DNA of 27,795 nucleotides from an uncultured Prevotella sp. (GCA_900546345.1 URCI01000038.1:1-27795); one strand, 5' to 3'. Shown: positions 1 to 8,132, counted from the stretch's first letter. Numbers and translations: made by a program. The notes: generated by a model from the sequence alone, not told the origin.

Positions 1-1
1 C

Positions 2-508
2 GACGAGGACGCCGAGCGCTATATCAAGATATTCACAGATCTCGACAAGGAGACGATCGACTCACTTATTGCTGAGCACCGAGAGGATCCCGGACGCCGT
101 GTTCTGCAGAAGCGTCTTGCCGCAGAGGTCACCACGATGGTTCACTCCAAGGAAGACCTTGACATGGCTATTGCAGCCAGCAACATTCTCTTCGGCAAAG
201 CCACAAAGGATCAGCTCGCCAGTCTCGATGAGGCTACGCTCGTTGACGTGTTCAAGGATGTGCCCCATTACGAGCTTGCCAAAGACCAGCTCGGACAGAA
301 AGCTATCGACGTGTTCTGCCAGGACGGTTGGGACATCTTCCCCAGCAAGGGCGAGATGCGCAAGATGGTTAAAGGCAACGGCGTGAGCCTGAACAAGGAG
401 AAACTCGCCGCTTTCGACCAGCCGATCACTGCCGAAGACCTTATCGACGGCAAGTATCTGCTTGTGCAGCGTGGTAAGAAGAACTATTATCTCATCACCG
501 TGAAGTGA
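2..508 (+). CDS. tyrS: Tyrosine--tRNA ligase, C-terminal part (5' end outside window)
   Basis: This enzyme charges tRNA-Tyr with tyrosine in the cytoplasm. The reading frame is open from base 2, so about 168 C-terminal residues are present and the catalytic Rossmann domain lies upstream of the window. The visible part runs through the helical region (YIKIFTDLDKETIDSLI, then RRVLQKRLAAEVTTMVHS) and ends in an S4-like RNA-binding domain (AEDLIDGKYLLVQRGKKNYYL). Both patterns are typical of bacterial TyrRS. An internal ATG at 137 is not the start, because homologous sequence continues upstream of it. A strong intrinsic terminator follows at 585-623. Identification is from remembered family sequence. 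Confidence 0.93.
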   Translation, partial: DEDAERYIKIFTDLDKETIDSLIAEHREDPGRRVLQKRLAAEVTTMVHSKEDLDMAIAASNILFGKATKDQLASLDEATLVDVFKDVPHYELAKDQLGQKAIDVFCQDGWDIFPSKGEMRKMVKGNGVSLNKEKLAAFDQPITAEDLIDGKYLLVQRGKKNYYLITVK

Positions 509-584
509 TGCGTCTGTAGTCCATTTTTCTCGATTGCTGTCATCCGGCAGTCCATAGAGTTGGGACGACACCTTATATATATCG

Positions 585-623
585 TTGCCGTCACCCTTTT
601 GGGGTGGCGGCAATGTGTTTTTT
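585..623 (+). terminator. Intrinsic terminator after tyrS
   Basis: A 12-bp stem (TTGCCGTCACCC with GGGTGGCGGCAA, one G-T pair) closes a five-base loop and is followed by a T-rich tract (TGTGTTTTTT). It separates tyrS from the tRNA promoter. Confidence 0.85.
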
Positions 624-657
624 AGCACCATTAATTCTTAAGAAAACAGCATAAAAA

Positions 658-689
658 TTTGGTGGTGCACGGAAAAAGCAGTATCTTTG
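658..689 (+). promoter_or_regulatory. Promoter of tRNA-Gln
   Basis: TTTG at 658-661, a 20-base spacer and TATCTTTG at 682-689 match the Bacteroidetes sigma-ABfr consensus (TTTG, 19-21 bases, TAnnTTTG). The tRNA begins 11 bases after the -7 box. Confidence 0.85.
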
Positions 690-699
690 CAGTCAAGAT

Positions 700-770
700 T
701 GTCGTATGGTGTAATGGTAGCACAACAGGTTTTGGTTCTGTTTGTCGTGGTTCGAATCCGCGTACGACAA
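700..770 (+). tRNA. tRNA-Gln (anticodon TTG)
   Basis: A complete cloverleaf folds by hand. The acceptor stem is 700-706 with 763-769 (TGTCGTA with TACGACA) and the discriminator is A770. The D stem is 709-712 with 720-723. The anticodon stem is 725-729 with 737-741, with loop TTTTGGT and anticodon TTG at 732-734. The T stem is 746-750 with 758-762, with loop TTCGAAT. CCA is not encoded. The tRNA decodes CAA and, by wobble, CAG. Confidence 0.95.
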
Positions 771-771
771 C

Positions 772-810
772 AATAAGGGGCTTTCGAAAACATTCGAAAG
801 CCCCTTATTT
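772..810 (+). terminator. Hairpin terminator after tRNA-Gln
   Basis: A perfect 17-bp stem (772-788 with 793-809) closes a four-base loop (AACA) and runs into TTATTTAGTCTT. It ends only about 32 bases before the GH2 start codon, so it could also be part of that gene's leader. Confidence 0.8.
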
Positions 811-841
811 AGTCTTATGTAGAATCTAAAACTAAATCTAT

Positions 842-3238
842 ATGCGCTTAAAAACAATTGTCACTACACTGATTATCAGTCTTTTCATGGCTTTTGAAGC
901 CGTTTCCCCGGCTATGTCGAAACCTGTAACGGATCGAAAGATATGCTTTGATGCTGGTTGGAAGTTTTGTTTGGGCGATCAGAGTCAGGCATCGTCTCCA
1001 GCATACAATGATGGTCCTTGGCGTGCTGTCACTTTGCCTCATGACTGGAGCATAGAGCTCCGTCCGGACAAAAATGCGCCGGCAGGAAATGATGGTGGCT
1101 ATTATCCCACAGGCATTGCATGGTACCGCAAGTCATTCAAGGTGCCCGCTTCGATGAAAGGCGAGAAGGTTTGGCTTTATTTTGAGGGAATATATATGAA
1201 TTCCACCGTTTATCTGAATGGAAAGCAAGTCGGTGGTCATCCCTATGGCTACACCTCTTTCTTTTGTGATGCCACAGAAGCCATAAAGGCTGGAAAGCAA
1301 AATGTGGTTGCCGTGCGCGTAGACAACTCACAACAGAAAAACTGCCGATGGTATTCCGGTTCCGGTATCTACCGTCATGTATGGCTGATACATACGCCCC
1401 AATTACATATTGCCAATCATGGCGTGCATGTCGCGACACCGCATGTGGTCAAGGACAAGGCTACGGTCGTGGTGACGACGACGGTCCAGAACGAAGCCGC
1501 ACAGGCGCGTCAGTTGTCCGTTACTACTCGTGTAAGCGATAGAGAGGCTGTCTCTACACACGTGTTCATGCAAGCCGGAGAGACACGTGACATCATGCAG
1601 GAAATAGAAATTCATCGTCCAAAGCTATGGGACTTGGCGACTCCTCATCTTTATACGGCAGACGTGACAGTAGAGTCGGACGGGAAAGTGATCGACGAGA
1701 TCAGCCAGCCCTTCGGCATACGCACTTTGAAGTTCTCTACCGATGGCTTTTTTCTTAACGGGCGAGCAATCGCTATTAATGGCGGATGTGTGCATCATGA
1801 CAATGGGATCCTTGGAGCAGCAGCGTTTGACAGAGCAGAGGAACGGAAGGTGAGACTGATGAAGGATGCGGGATTCAATGCTATAAGGACATCTCATAAT
1901 CCGCCCTCAGAAGCGTTTCTCAATGCTTGCGACAGATTAGGGATGCTGGTCATTGACGAAGCCTTTGACGGGTGGAGGGATGAAAAGTTGCCGCATGACT
2001 ATTCCACGCTGTTTGACCAGTGGTGGCAGAAAGACATAGATGCCATGGTGTTGCGGGACCGAAACCATCCCTCCATCATTGCGTGGAGTATTGGCAATGA
2101 GGTGATAGAAAGAAAAAAGATAGAGGTGGTGACGACGGCACACAAACTGTCCGCGGAAGTACATAAGTACGACGACCGTCCTGTCACTTCGGCTCTTGCC
2201 TCATGGGACAAGGATTGGGAGATTTATGACCCACTCGCTGCCCAGTTAGATGTGGTTGGCTATAACTATCTGATTGACAAACATGCCGATGATCATCATC
2301 GTGTACCAGATAGGATCATGTGGCAAACGGAAAGCTATCCAAGAGAGGCATTTCATAGTTGGGCAACCGTTCACGACCATCAATATGTGATAGGAGATTT
2401 CGTGTGGACGGGAATCGACTATCTTGGAGAGTCGGGCATAGGCCGGTATTGGTATGAAGGAGAGACGCCCGGAGAACATTTCCAAAATCCTTTATGGCCG
2501 TGCCATGCGTCTTATTGTGGGGACATGGATCTCACTGGCTGGCGAAAGCCTGTCTCTCATTACCGGGATATGCTGTGGAATGACAAGGAGAAACTTTATA
2601 TGGCAGTGAAAGAGCCTGACGGATATGTGGGCAAGATCCATTTGGGACTTTGGGCCGTATGGCCGACTTGGGAGAGCTGGACGTGGCCCGGCCATGAAGG
2701 AAAGCCCATAGAGGTGGAGGTCTACTCGCGTTATCCTCTTGTGAGACTTTATCTCAATGACCAACTCGTCGGTGAGAAACAGGTAGGGCGCAACACAGAG
2801 ATGAAGGCATCCTTTACATTGAACTATCTTGCAGGCACGCTTCGGGCAGAGGGCATCAAGGACGGAAAGACAATGGAAAGTTGTCGTTTGAAGACTGCCG
2901 GAAATCCTGCAGCCATCCGATTGAGGGTTGAGAATAAGACGATGGAAGCGGGTATGGAGGATCTGTCTTTTGTTCAGGTGGAAATCGTTGACCAAGATGG
3001 CAATCTGTGCCCCAATGCTGCAGTCACGCTGACAGCCATGGTGTCCGGAAATGCTACCATCGCAGCCTTTGGAAATGGAGACTTCAAAGATGTCACTCCT
3101 TACGTAGGTTGTGAACATAAGACGTGGAAAGGTCGTGCACTGATCGTACTGAGAAGTACCAAAAGGTCTGGAAAAGCCAACCTAACTGTCAAGTCGAATG
3201 GACTGAAGACCGCAAAAGCATCTGTGACAGCCTATTAG
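842..3238 (+). CDS. Secreted GH2 family glycosidase, beta-galactosidase-like
   Basis: A retaining exo-glycosidase of family GH2, probably releasing beta-galactose (or another beta-linked sugar) from plant or host glycans in the periplasm or at the outer membrane. Residues 1-26 form a Sec signal peptide ending PAMSK without a lipobox. A jelly-roll sugar-binding domain (about 30-190), an Ig-like domain (about 200-295) and a TIM barrel (about 300-600) follow. The acid/base is E420 in WSIGNEV and the nucleophile is E497 in WQTESYPRE. NGGCVHHDNG and RTSHNPPS are also GH2 hallmarks. The C-terminal 200 residues look like DUF4982 plus an Ig-like module, giving the usual 800-aa Bacteroidetes architecture. 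No SusCD pair is adjacent, so it is not in an obvious polysaccharide utilisation locus. No TAnnTTTG box is visible between the tRNA terminator and the start. Exact substrate is unknown. Confidence 0.9.
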   Translation: MRLKTIVTTLIISLFMAFEAVSPAMSKPVTDRKICFDAGWKFCLGDQSQASSPAYNDGPWRAVTLPHDWSIELRPDKNAPAGNDGGYYPTGIAWYRKSFKVPASMKGEKVWLYFEGIYMNSTVYLNGKQVGGHPYGYTSFFCDATEAIKAGKQNVVAVRVDNSQQKNCRWYSGSGIYRHVWLIHTPQLHIANHGVHVATPHVVKDKATVVVTTTVQNEAAQARQLSVTTRVSDREAVSTHVFMQAGETRDIMQEIEIHRPKLWDLATPHLYTADVTVESDGKVIDEISQPFGIRTLKFSTDGFFLNGRAIAINGGCVHHDNGILGAAAFDRAEERKVRLMKDAGFNAIRTSHNPPSEAFLNACDRLGMLVIDEAFDGWRDEKLPHDYSTLFDQWWQKDIDAMVLRDRNHPSIIAWSIGNEVIERKKIEVVTTAHKLSAEVHKYDDRPVTSALASWDKDWEIYDPLAAQLDVVGYNYLIDKHADDHHRVPDRIMWQTESYPREAFHSWATVHDHQYVIGDFVWTGIDYLGESGIGRYWYEGETPGEHFQNPLWPCHASYCGDMDLTGWRKPVSHYRDMLWNDKEKLYMAVKEPDGYVGKIHLGLWAVWPTWESWTWPGHEGKPIEVEVYSRYPLVRLYLNDQLVGEKQVGRNTEMKASFTLNYLAGTLRAEGIKDGKTMESCRLKTAGNPAAIRLRVENKTMEAGMEDLSFVQVEIVDQDGNLCPNAAVTLTAMVSGNATIAAFGNGDFKDVTPYVGCEHKTWKGRALIVLRSTKRSGKANLTVKSNGLKTAKASVTAY

Positions 3239-3266
3239 CTTACAGTTAATCGGTGTCTTATTCATA

Positions 3267-3300
3267 GATGGGGGGGCGAGAGCATCGTCCCCCCATTTCT
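3267..3300 (+). terminator. Intrinsic terminator after the GH2 gene
   Basis: A GC-rich stem (ATGGGGGG with CCCCCCAT) closes a loop around GAGAGCATCG and is followed by TTTCTCTTTATT. It lies 30 bases after the stop codon. Confidence 0.75.
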
Positions 3301-3430
3301 CTTTATTAGCAGGAAACGACCACGATGAAAACGTCTATTCCGGAGTGACAAGAGGTGCGGAACGGCGAATTGCCATTTGTGATCTTTGTATTTTTTTCCT
3401 TCTCCCTTTGGAAAGGGCAGGGGTTGGGCA

Positions 3431-5092
3431 TTAGTACTTAAACGAGCTGCCGCCGAGAAACTCGCGCAACAGGCTCGTGGGCGGGATGTCGCGGTTGGGG
3501 ATGGGCTGGAAATACCTCAGGAACTTGCGCAGGCGGTAGGCCTCGCTGTACTCCTCGCAGTTCTCCGGCACCTGCTCCAGGAGCGGTTCGGCCTGCTGCT
3601 TGATGACGGCGAGCTCGAAGAGCATGGCCGAGTTGAACATCACGTCGGCGTTTTCCTGATAAGGGAAGATCCACTTGTTCTCGCCGGCGCGCACCGACGG
3701 CCAGCGGTGGATCGTTTCCTGGGCGTTGACACCGCGGTATTTATAGTCGCGGATGATGCGGCGCAGCAGTCGGTTGTCGGTCGTGGGGATGTAGTTGTGG
3801 TCGTCGAGCAGAATGGTGGTCAGTGCCGAGACATAGACGCGGAACTTCTGTGCTTCGGGGATCTGAGCGGTGAGCTCCGGGTTCAGGGCGTGGATGCCCT
3901 CGACGACAAGCACGTTGTTGGGCTGCATGCGCAGCTTCTTTCCACTCTTCTCGCTGCGTCCCGTCTGGAAGTTATACTTCGGCAACTCTATCTCCTCGCC
4001 GCGGAAGAGCGCGTTGAACTGATCGTTGATGAGCTTGAGGTTCAGGGCGTAGATGCTCTCGTAGTCATATTCGCCCTTCTCGTCCTTGGGCGTGTGCTCA
4101 CGGTCAACGAAATAGTCGTCGAGCGAGATCTGCAGTGGTTTGATGCCGTTGGCTAACAGCTGTATGCTCAGACGCTTGCAGGTGGTGGTCTTTCCGGAGG
4201 AAGACGGACCGGCGAGGAGCACGAGCTTCACGTCCTTGCGGCTGGCAATCTCATCGGCGATCTCGGTGAGTTTTTTCTCCTGCAGGGCCTCCGAGACGTT
4301 GATGAGGTTGGTAGCCTGTCCCTTCTTCACCATCTCGTTGAAGTCGCCGACGGTGCGCAGCCCCATGATCTCCTGCCAGCGGTGGTGCTCGCGGAAGATC
4401 TCAAACATCTTGTCCTGCCGTGTCATCTGTGGCAGCACGCCCGGATCTTTGAGGTCGGGAATGCGCAGGAGCAGTCCGTTGAAATATTTCTCCAGTCCGA
4501 AGAGATAGATCTTCGACGTGTTGGTCAGCAGTGAGCCGTAGTAGTAGTCGACATAGTCGTCGATCTGGTAATAGGTCGTATAGAGCGAGCCGGCGCTGCG
4601 CAGGAGTTTTGATTTGGCTTTGTCGCCTTTCTCCTCAAACATCCTGACGGCATCCTCGGTGGGCACCTCAAAGCGGCGGATGGGCATCTTGGCGTCGATG
4701 ATCTGCTGCATGCGCTGTCGGATGCGCGCCACATCGTCGTCGGTGACCTCGTGGCCGATGGTCAGGTCGACGTAGTAGCCCTTGCTCACGGGGATGTCGA
4801 TGACCACCTTGCTTTGTGGATAGAGGTCGTGAACAGCCTTGCAGAGCACGAAGAAGAGCGAGCGGGTGTAGTTGCGCGAGCCTGAGCCGGAGGTCATGTC
4901 GAGGAATTCCACGTCTTTGTTGTGGTAGATGCGATAGTGCATGCCCTCGACCTTGTTGTTGACTTTGGCGCAGATGGGACCGTGATTGAGCTCCAGTCCC
5001 AGTGAGTGGTATATATCAGACAGCGTGCTGCCAATGGCGGCGGTGATGGTCTGTCCGTTGTTCTTGCATCTTATCTGTACGGTTTGCTTCAT
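3431..5092 (-). CDS. TGS-domain nucleoside (uridine) kinase-like protein
   Basis: A P-loop kinase related to uridine kinase/phosphoribulokinase, expected to phosphorylate uridine or a similar nucleoside in the cytoplasm. Residues 1-65 resemble a TGS domain (VQIRCKNNGQTITAAIGSTL). Residues about 70-240 resemble the second additional domain of threonyl-tRNA synthetase, including HHR-type and YYQIDDY segments. From 290 the kinase domain has Walker A GPSSSGKTTT at 295-304 (K301), a DDYF segment and VVEGIHALNP. At 553 aa it is about two and a half times the size of E. coli Udk because of the N-terminal module. This fusion is common in Bacteroidetes, where it is usually annotated as nucleoside kinase. 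It is transcribed alone, convergent with the GH2 gene, from a TATATTTG promoter. Confidence 0.88.
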   Translation of the reverse strand: MKQTVQIRCKNNGQTITAAIGSTLSDIYHSLGLELNHGPICAKVNNKVEGMHYRIYHNKDVEFLDMTSGSGSRNYTRSLFFVLCKAVHDLYPQSKVVIDIPVSKGYYVDLTIGHEVTDDDVARIRQRMQQIIDAKMPIRRFEVPTEDAVRMFEEKGDKAKSKLLRSAGSLYTTYYQIDDYVDYYYGSLLTNTSKIYLFGLEKYFNGLLLRIPDLKDPGVLPQMTRQDKMFEIFREHHRWQEIMGLRTVGDFNEMVKKGQATNLINVSEALQEKKLTEIADEIASRKDVKLVLLAGPSSSGKTTTCKRLSIQLLANGIKPLQISLDDYFVDREHTPKDEKGEYDYESIYALNLKLINDQFNALFRGEEIELPKYNFQTGRSEKSGKKLRMQPNNVLVVEGIHALNPELTAQIPEAQKFRVYVSALTTILLDDHNYIPTTDNRLLRRIIRDYKYRGVNAQETIHRWPSVRAGENKWIFPYQENADVMFNSAMLFELAVIKQQAEPLLEQVPENCEEYSEAYRLRKFLRYFQPIPNRDIPPTSLLREFLGGSSFKY

Positions 5093-5115
5093 ATCGTTGA
5101 TTGTTTTTGTTGATG

Positions 5116-5123
5116 CAAATATA
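5116..5123 (-). promoter_or_regulatory. -7 box for the nucleoside kinase gene
   Basis: TATATTTG on the minus strand, 23 bases before the start codon at 5092, fits TAnnTTTG. No good TTTG -33 element is at the expected spacing. Confidence 0.55.
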
Positions 5124-5320
5124 GCATTTTTTCTCTTACCTCGTTCGTGTTGTTACCTTTTTTATGTTTCTTTGAGAAGAAACGAAAATCCCGGCTCTCT
5201 GTCCCGCCAGTTGTTGAGTGAGGCAGAAGCCAATCGCTATGATCAGATAGAAATGGCATCGGATACGAAAAAGAAGAAAAGAAATTGATCGAAAAGCGAA
5301 GGGATATAACAGAAAATGAT

Positions 5321-5328
5321 TACTTTTG
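5321..5328 (+). promoter_or_regulatory. -7 box for the microprotein-yitT operon
   Basis: TACTTTTG fits TAnnTTTG and lies 27 bases upstream of the start codon at 5356. No matching -33 element is seen. Confidence 0.45.
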
Positions 5329-5355
5329 CCATGACAAAAGCATGTTTGCAAGACT

Positions 5356-5580
5356 ATGGCAAGGAGTTTACTCATCAAGGACACGACGCGCGAGGAGCGC
5401 GTCCGCATCATCCGGGGATCGCTCGACTGTGGGGCCGGCGGCTGCGAGAATTGTTCGAGCTGCTGGCTTGGCGGCGGCACTGTCGACGGCATCTATCAGG
5501 ACTATATCGACGGCAAGCGGGAGCTGGCTGACATCAACCGGGAATACAGCGAGCGCTATGCGGGGAGGCAGCGGGGATGA
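5356..5580 (+). CDS. Four-cysteine microprotein A (74 aa), function unknown
   Basis: I do not recognise a named family. The 74-residue protein has TREER at 11-15, a cysteine cluster C25-x4-C30-x2-C33-x2-C36, and DYIDGKRELADINREY near the end. The next gene repeats this layout: TREER, a four-cysteine cluster about 10 residues later, then Y-x-DYI-G-RE. The two are therefore tandem paralogues. The clustered cysteines suggest binding of a metal, possibly zinc or an Fe-S centre, but no ligand can be assigned. There is no signal peptide, so it is probably cytoplasmic. Its TGA overlaps the ATG of the next gene (ATGA at 5577-5580), which indicates translational coupling. The shared pattern with its neighbour supports it as a real gene. 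Confidence 0.8.
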   Translation: MARSLLIKDTTREERVRIIRGSLDCGAGGCENCSSCWLGGGTVDGIYQDYIDGKRELADINREYSERYAGRQRG

Positions 5581-5783
5581 CACCACCGGACATCAAGGGC
5601 TCCACACGCGAGGAGCGCGAGCAGTATGTCATCGAGGCTTTCCGCTGCATCAGTGACTGCGACAACTGCGGGGCATGTCAGTTTCTCAAGGGACGGGCGG
5701 CGGAAGAGCTCTATGCCGACTATATTGAGGGCCGGCGCGAATTCCGCGAGGTGACCATCGCCGTTCGCGACAGCAATTATTAG
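5577..5783 (+). CDS. Four-cysteine microprotein B (68 aa), paralogue of A
   Basis: A small soluble protein without a recognised family. Cysteines lie at C24-x3-C28-x2-C31-x2-C34 (CISDCDNCGAC), preceded by TREERE at 10-15 and followed by YADYIEGRREFREVT. It aligns with the preceding gene over most of its length, with one residue fewer in the first cysteine gap and no Trp after the last Cys. The start overlaps the upstream stop and yitT begins 10 bases after its stop, so all three genes are likely co-transcribed. Roles as a metal-binding or redox-sensitive partner of the membrane protein are conceivable but are inference only. Confidence 0.82.
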   Translation: MTPPDIKGSTREEREQYVIEAFRCISDCDNCGACQFLKGRAAEELYADYIEGRREFREVTIAVRDSNY

Positions 5784-5793
5784 AGAGTATATC

Positions 5794-6732
5794 ATGGAAA
5801 GAAGAAAAGGAAAATCGGTCTACCGCACCATACGCGACTACGTCATCATCACCATCGCCATGCTCTTGGGAGTCATCGGCGTGAACGTGTTTCTCGTGCC
5901 CAACCAGATCACCACGGGCGGCATCGTGGGTATCGCCTCCATCGTCTACTGGGGCACGGGCATACCAGTGCAGAACACCTATTTTGTGCTCAACGGTCTG
6001 TTGCTGATCGCTGCGCTCGCTGTGCTCGGCTGGCGCTTCTGCGCCAAGACCATCTATGCCGTCATCGTCTTCACCGTGGCTTCCACGCTGTTTCAGCACA
6101 TTTTCGGCATGGATGTCCACGCGCTGTCAGACCAGAAGTTCATGGCGTGCATCGTCGGTGGTGTGTTCATGGGCACGAGCGTGGGGCTTGGGCTGTCGGC
6201 TGGCGGCAGCACGGGTGGTTCAGACATCATCGCCGCTATCGTGCACAAATACCGCGATGTGTCGCTGGGCCGCATCATCCTGCTTTGCGATATGACCATC
6301 ATCACCTCCAGCTATGTGGTGCTGCGGTCGTGGGAAAAGGTGCTCTATGGCTATGTGCTGCTGTTCATCGTGTCGTTTTGTGTGGACTATGTCGTCAACT
6401 CGCTGCGTCAGAGCGTGCAGTTTCTCATCATCTCGGATAAGTATCAAGAGATTGGCGAGGCCATCAACAAGATTGCGGACCGTGGCTGCTCCACGCTCAA
6501 CGGCAACGGCTTCTATTCCAAAAAGGACATCAAGGTCATCTTCTGTATTGCCAAGCGCAGCGAGTCGAGCCTGATCTTCGACCTGATCGACGAGATCGAC
6601 CCCGATGCTTTTGTGGCACAGAGCGCCGTGACGGGTGTCTATGGCCAGGGATTTGACCGCGTGAAGGTCAAGAAAAAGATTAGCTTGGAAGAGATCAACA
6701 AGCAGATTGGGGAAAATGTCTCGCAGGGATAA
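5794..6732 (+). CDS. YitT family membrane protein (DUF161/DUF2179)
   Basis: An integral inner-membrane protein of the YitT family. Its transport role is not established. Residues about 12-220 contain five or six hydrophobic segments with the family's conserved FLVPNQITTGGIVGIASIVY and GLSAGGSTGGSDIIAAIV stretches. A soluble C-terminal DUF2179 domain (about 225-305) follows, containing GNGFYSKKDIKVIFCI and a final GQGFDRVKVKKKI segment. The length of 312 aa is slightly above the usual 280-290. It is the last gene of a three-gene cluster with the two cysteine microproteins and is convergent with the AraC regulator across a repeat-rich spacer. Confidence 0.9.
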   Translation: MERRKGKSVYRTIRDYVIITIAMLLGVIGVNVFLVPNQITTGGIVGIASIVYWGTGIPVQNTYFVLNGLLLIAALAVLGWRFCAKTIYAVIVFTVASTLFQHIFGMDVHALSDQKFMACIVGGVFMGTSVGLGLSAGGSTGGSDIIAAIVHKYRDVSLGRIILLCDMTIITSSYVVLRSWEKVLYGYVLLFIVSFCVDYVVNSLRQSVQFLIISDKYQEIGEAINKIADRGCSTLNGNGFYSKKDIKVIFCIAKRSESSLIFDLIDEIDPDAFVAQSAVTGVYGQGFDRVKVKKKISLEEINKQIGENVSQG

Positions 6733-6900
6733 CCCCTGTCTGTCGGATATTTTCTTGGAAGAAGGGACAGGATGAATCTAAGACGACACCTGCTCTTGGT
6801 CATGCGTACCTCTTTTAAAATGAGAAAAAGAACCGACAGAATCATGTCTGCCCGCAGTTTCAATCTAGAAAAAAACGAAGCGTCTAAATGAGAGAAAACC

Positions 6901-7002
6901 GAGTGGAAACACAAAAACAAGGGTGGCTTTGTTGTTATCACGGTGGTTTCTATCGATCATCTCAGTGGTTTTTGTCGGTTATCTCAGTGCTTTGGTCGAC
7001 TC
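6901..7002 (+). repeat. Degenerate tandem repeat with 22-bp period
   Basis: GTGGTTT or a close variant recurs at 6943, 6965 and 6987 (exactly 22 bases apart), each followed by a TCG/ATCT-rich tail. Two weaker GTGG units precede it at 6903 and 6923 (20 bases apart). The repeat lies in the 480-base spacer after yitT and runs directly into the palindrome. No ORF or promoter is convincing in 6733-7212. Confidence 0.6.
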
Positions 7003-7058
7003 AAACAAGTGAGATGAGGCAAAATTCTCTAGAGAATTTTGCCTCATCTCACTTGTTT
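7003..7058. repeat. Perfect 56-bp palindrome between convergent genes
   Basis: Two 28-base arms (7003-7030 and 7031-7058) are exact reverse complements without a spacer. The centre is AATTCTCTAGAGAATT and the outer ends are AAACAAGTGAG and CTCACTTGTTT. It lies between the 3' ends of yitT and the AraC gene, with T runs on both outer sides. A bidirectional terminator is the simplest reading, but the length and perfection exceed what termination needs. Confidence 0.9.
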
Positions 7059-7212
7059 TGTTATTAACCGTATTCGGGATTTTTCTTATCTTGTTGTTAT
7101 TCAATGGATTAAAGAAAATGCTCGAAAATACGGAAAATGAGGGAAGACCCACTCTGCTGACAAAAAACGCAAAAATAGGGCCTCTAAATTGTCAGTTTAT
7201 TCAACAGCTTTC

Positions 7213-8118
7213 TTAGTTTGGTCCCACATGAGCCTTGTCTTCTTTTGCCTTTTGATAGGCTGTCGGTGAGCAGCCGGCATGGGTCTTGAAGAAATTGGTG
7301 AAGGCGCTCTGGTCACTGAAACCTAAGGCAAAGGCAATCTCGCCGATGGTCATGGCGGAAGCGCGCAACAGGTTGCAAGCTTCTTCAAAGGCGAGGTTGC
7401 TGAGATAGTTGTTGATGGTGTTGCCTGTGAGCTCGCGCACCACACGGCTGAGATAGGTGGTGGTGATGCCGAGCTTATCGGCATAGAATCCTATCTGCCG
7501 CTCCCGACGGAAGTGCTTTCGGGCAAGAAAGAAGAAGATTTTCAGGATGTCTTGCTTGTGCCGGAGGTCGGGCGCTACGAGATGTCGGTCGTAAGGCAGT
7601 TCGCTGACAAAGAGCAGACACACGTGAACCAGTGAGCGCAGCATCTCCACCTTATATATATGTACGTAGTGGATCGTGCGACGGATCTGTTGGAAGATGC
7701 CACTGAGCTCTGCCGTCTGTGCCGCGTCGAGGTGATAAAGGCAAGGCTCTTCTTTCTCCATGGGCAGCAAAGGCGCATCGCCGCCATCGAGTTGCATGAG
7801 CTGTTGATAGAAGCTGTCCTCCAAGAGCAGCCCCTCTGTCTCTGTGTTGTCGGGGAAAGAGCAGTCGATGGGCTGAAAGGGATGGAGCAGGAGCAGGTCA
7901 CCGCTGTGCAGCTCTATGTGTTTCCCATCCACGGTGACCGAAGCCTCTCCTGAGCGGATGAGGTGCAGCTCATGGCAACTGATGCTGTTGGTGTAAGAGC
8001 GCAAGTCACTCTTGCCGCCTTCTTTGGAAGAAAAGTAGGCGACACTGCCGCCGAAGATATCCCGGATGTGATACCGTTCGGCAAGCTGGGGCAGGCTGAG
8101 ATTTCCGCGACTGGTCAT
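7213..8118 (-). CDS. AraC family transcriptional regulator
   Basis: A 301-aa cytoplasmic DNA-binding regulator. The N-terminal part (about 40-110) looks like the AraC-type cupin effector domain (HELHLIRSGEASVTVDGKHIELHSGDLLLLHP). The C-terminal 100 residues carry the paired HTH domain: FYADKLGITTTYLSRVVRELTG is the first HTH, and IGEIAFALGFSDQSAFTNFFKTHAGCSPTAYQ is the second HTH plus the family signature. It is divergent from dcuB with a 127-base shared control region, so the dcuB-ansB-porin operon is the most likely target. The effector is unknown. A shredded second copy of this gene lies at 15591-15685. Confidence 0.92.
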   Translation of the reverse strand: MTSRGNLSLPQLAERYHIRDIFGGSVAYFSSKEGGKSDLRSYTNSISCHELHLIRSGEASVTVDGKHIELHSGDLLLLHPFQPIDCSFPDNTETEGLLLEDSFYQQLMQLDGGDAPLLPMEKEEPCLYHLDAAQTAELSGIFQQIRRTIHYVHIYKVEMLRSLVHVCLLFVSELPYDRHLVAPDLRHKQDILKIFFFLARKHFRRERQIGFYADKLGITTTYLSRVVRELTGNTINNYLSNLAFEEACNLLRASAMTIGEIAFALGFSDQSAFTNFFKTHAGCSPTAYQKAKEDKAHVGPN

Positions 8119-8132
8119 CGTAAATGCTGTGG

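Noticed and set aside
3391..3430. Terminator for the minus-strand kinase gene
   Set aside because: The CCCTTTCCAAAGGG hairpin is followed on the minus strand by an A-rich, not T-rich, tract, so it is not a convincing terminator in that direction.
3386..4156. 256-codon plus-strand frame opposite the nucleoside kinase gene
   Set aside because: It is a complement shadow of a well-recognised kinase with intact Walker A, and its composition is low-complexity (V, L, D, E, R) as expected for antisense of GC-rich codons.
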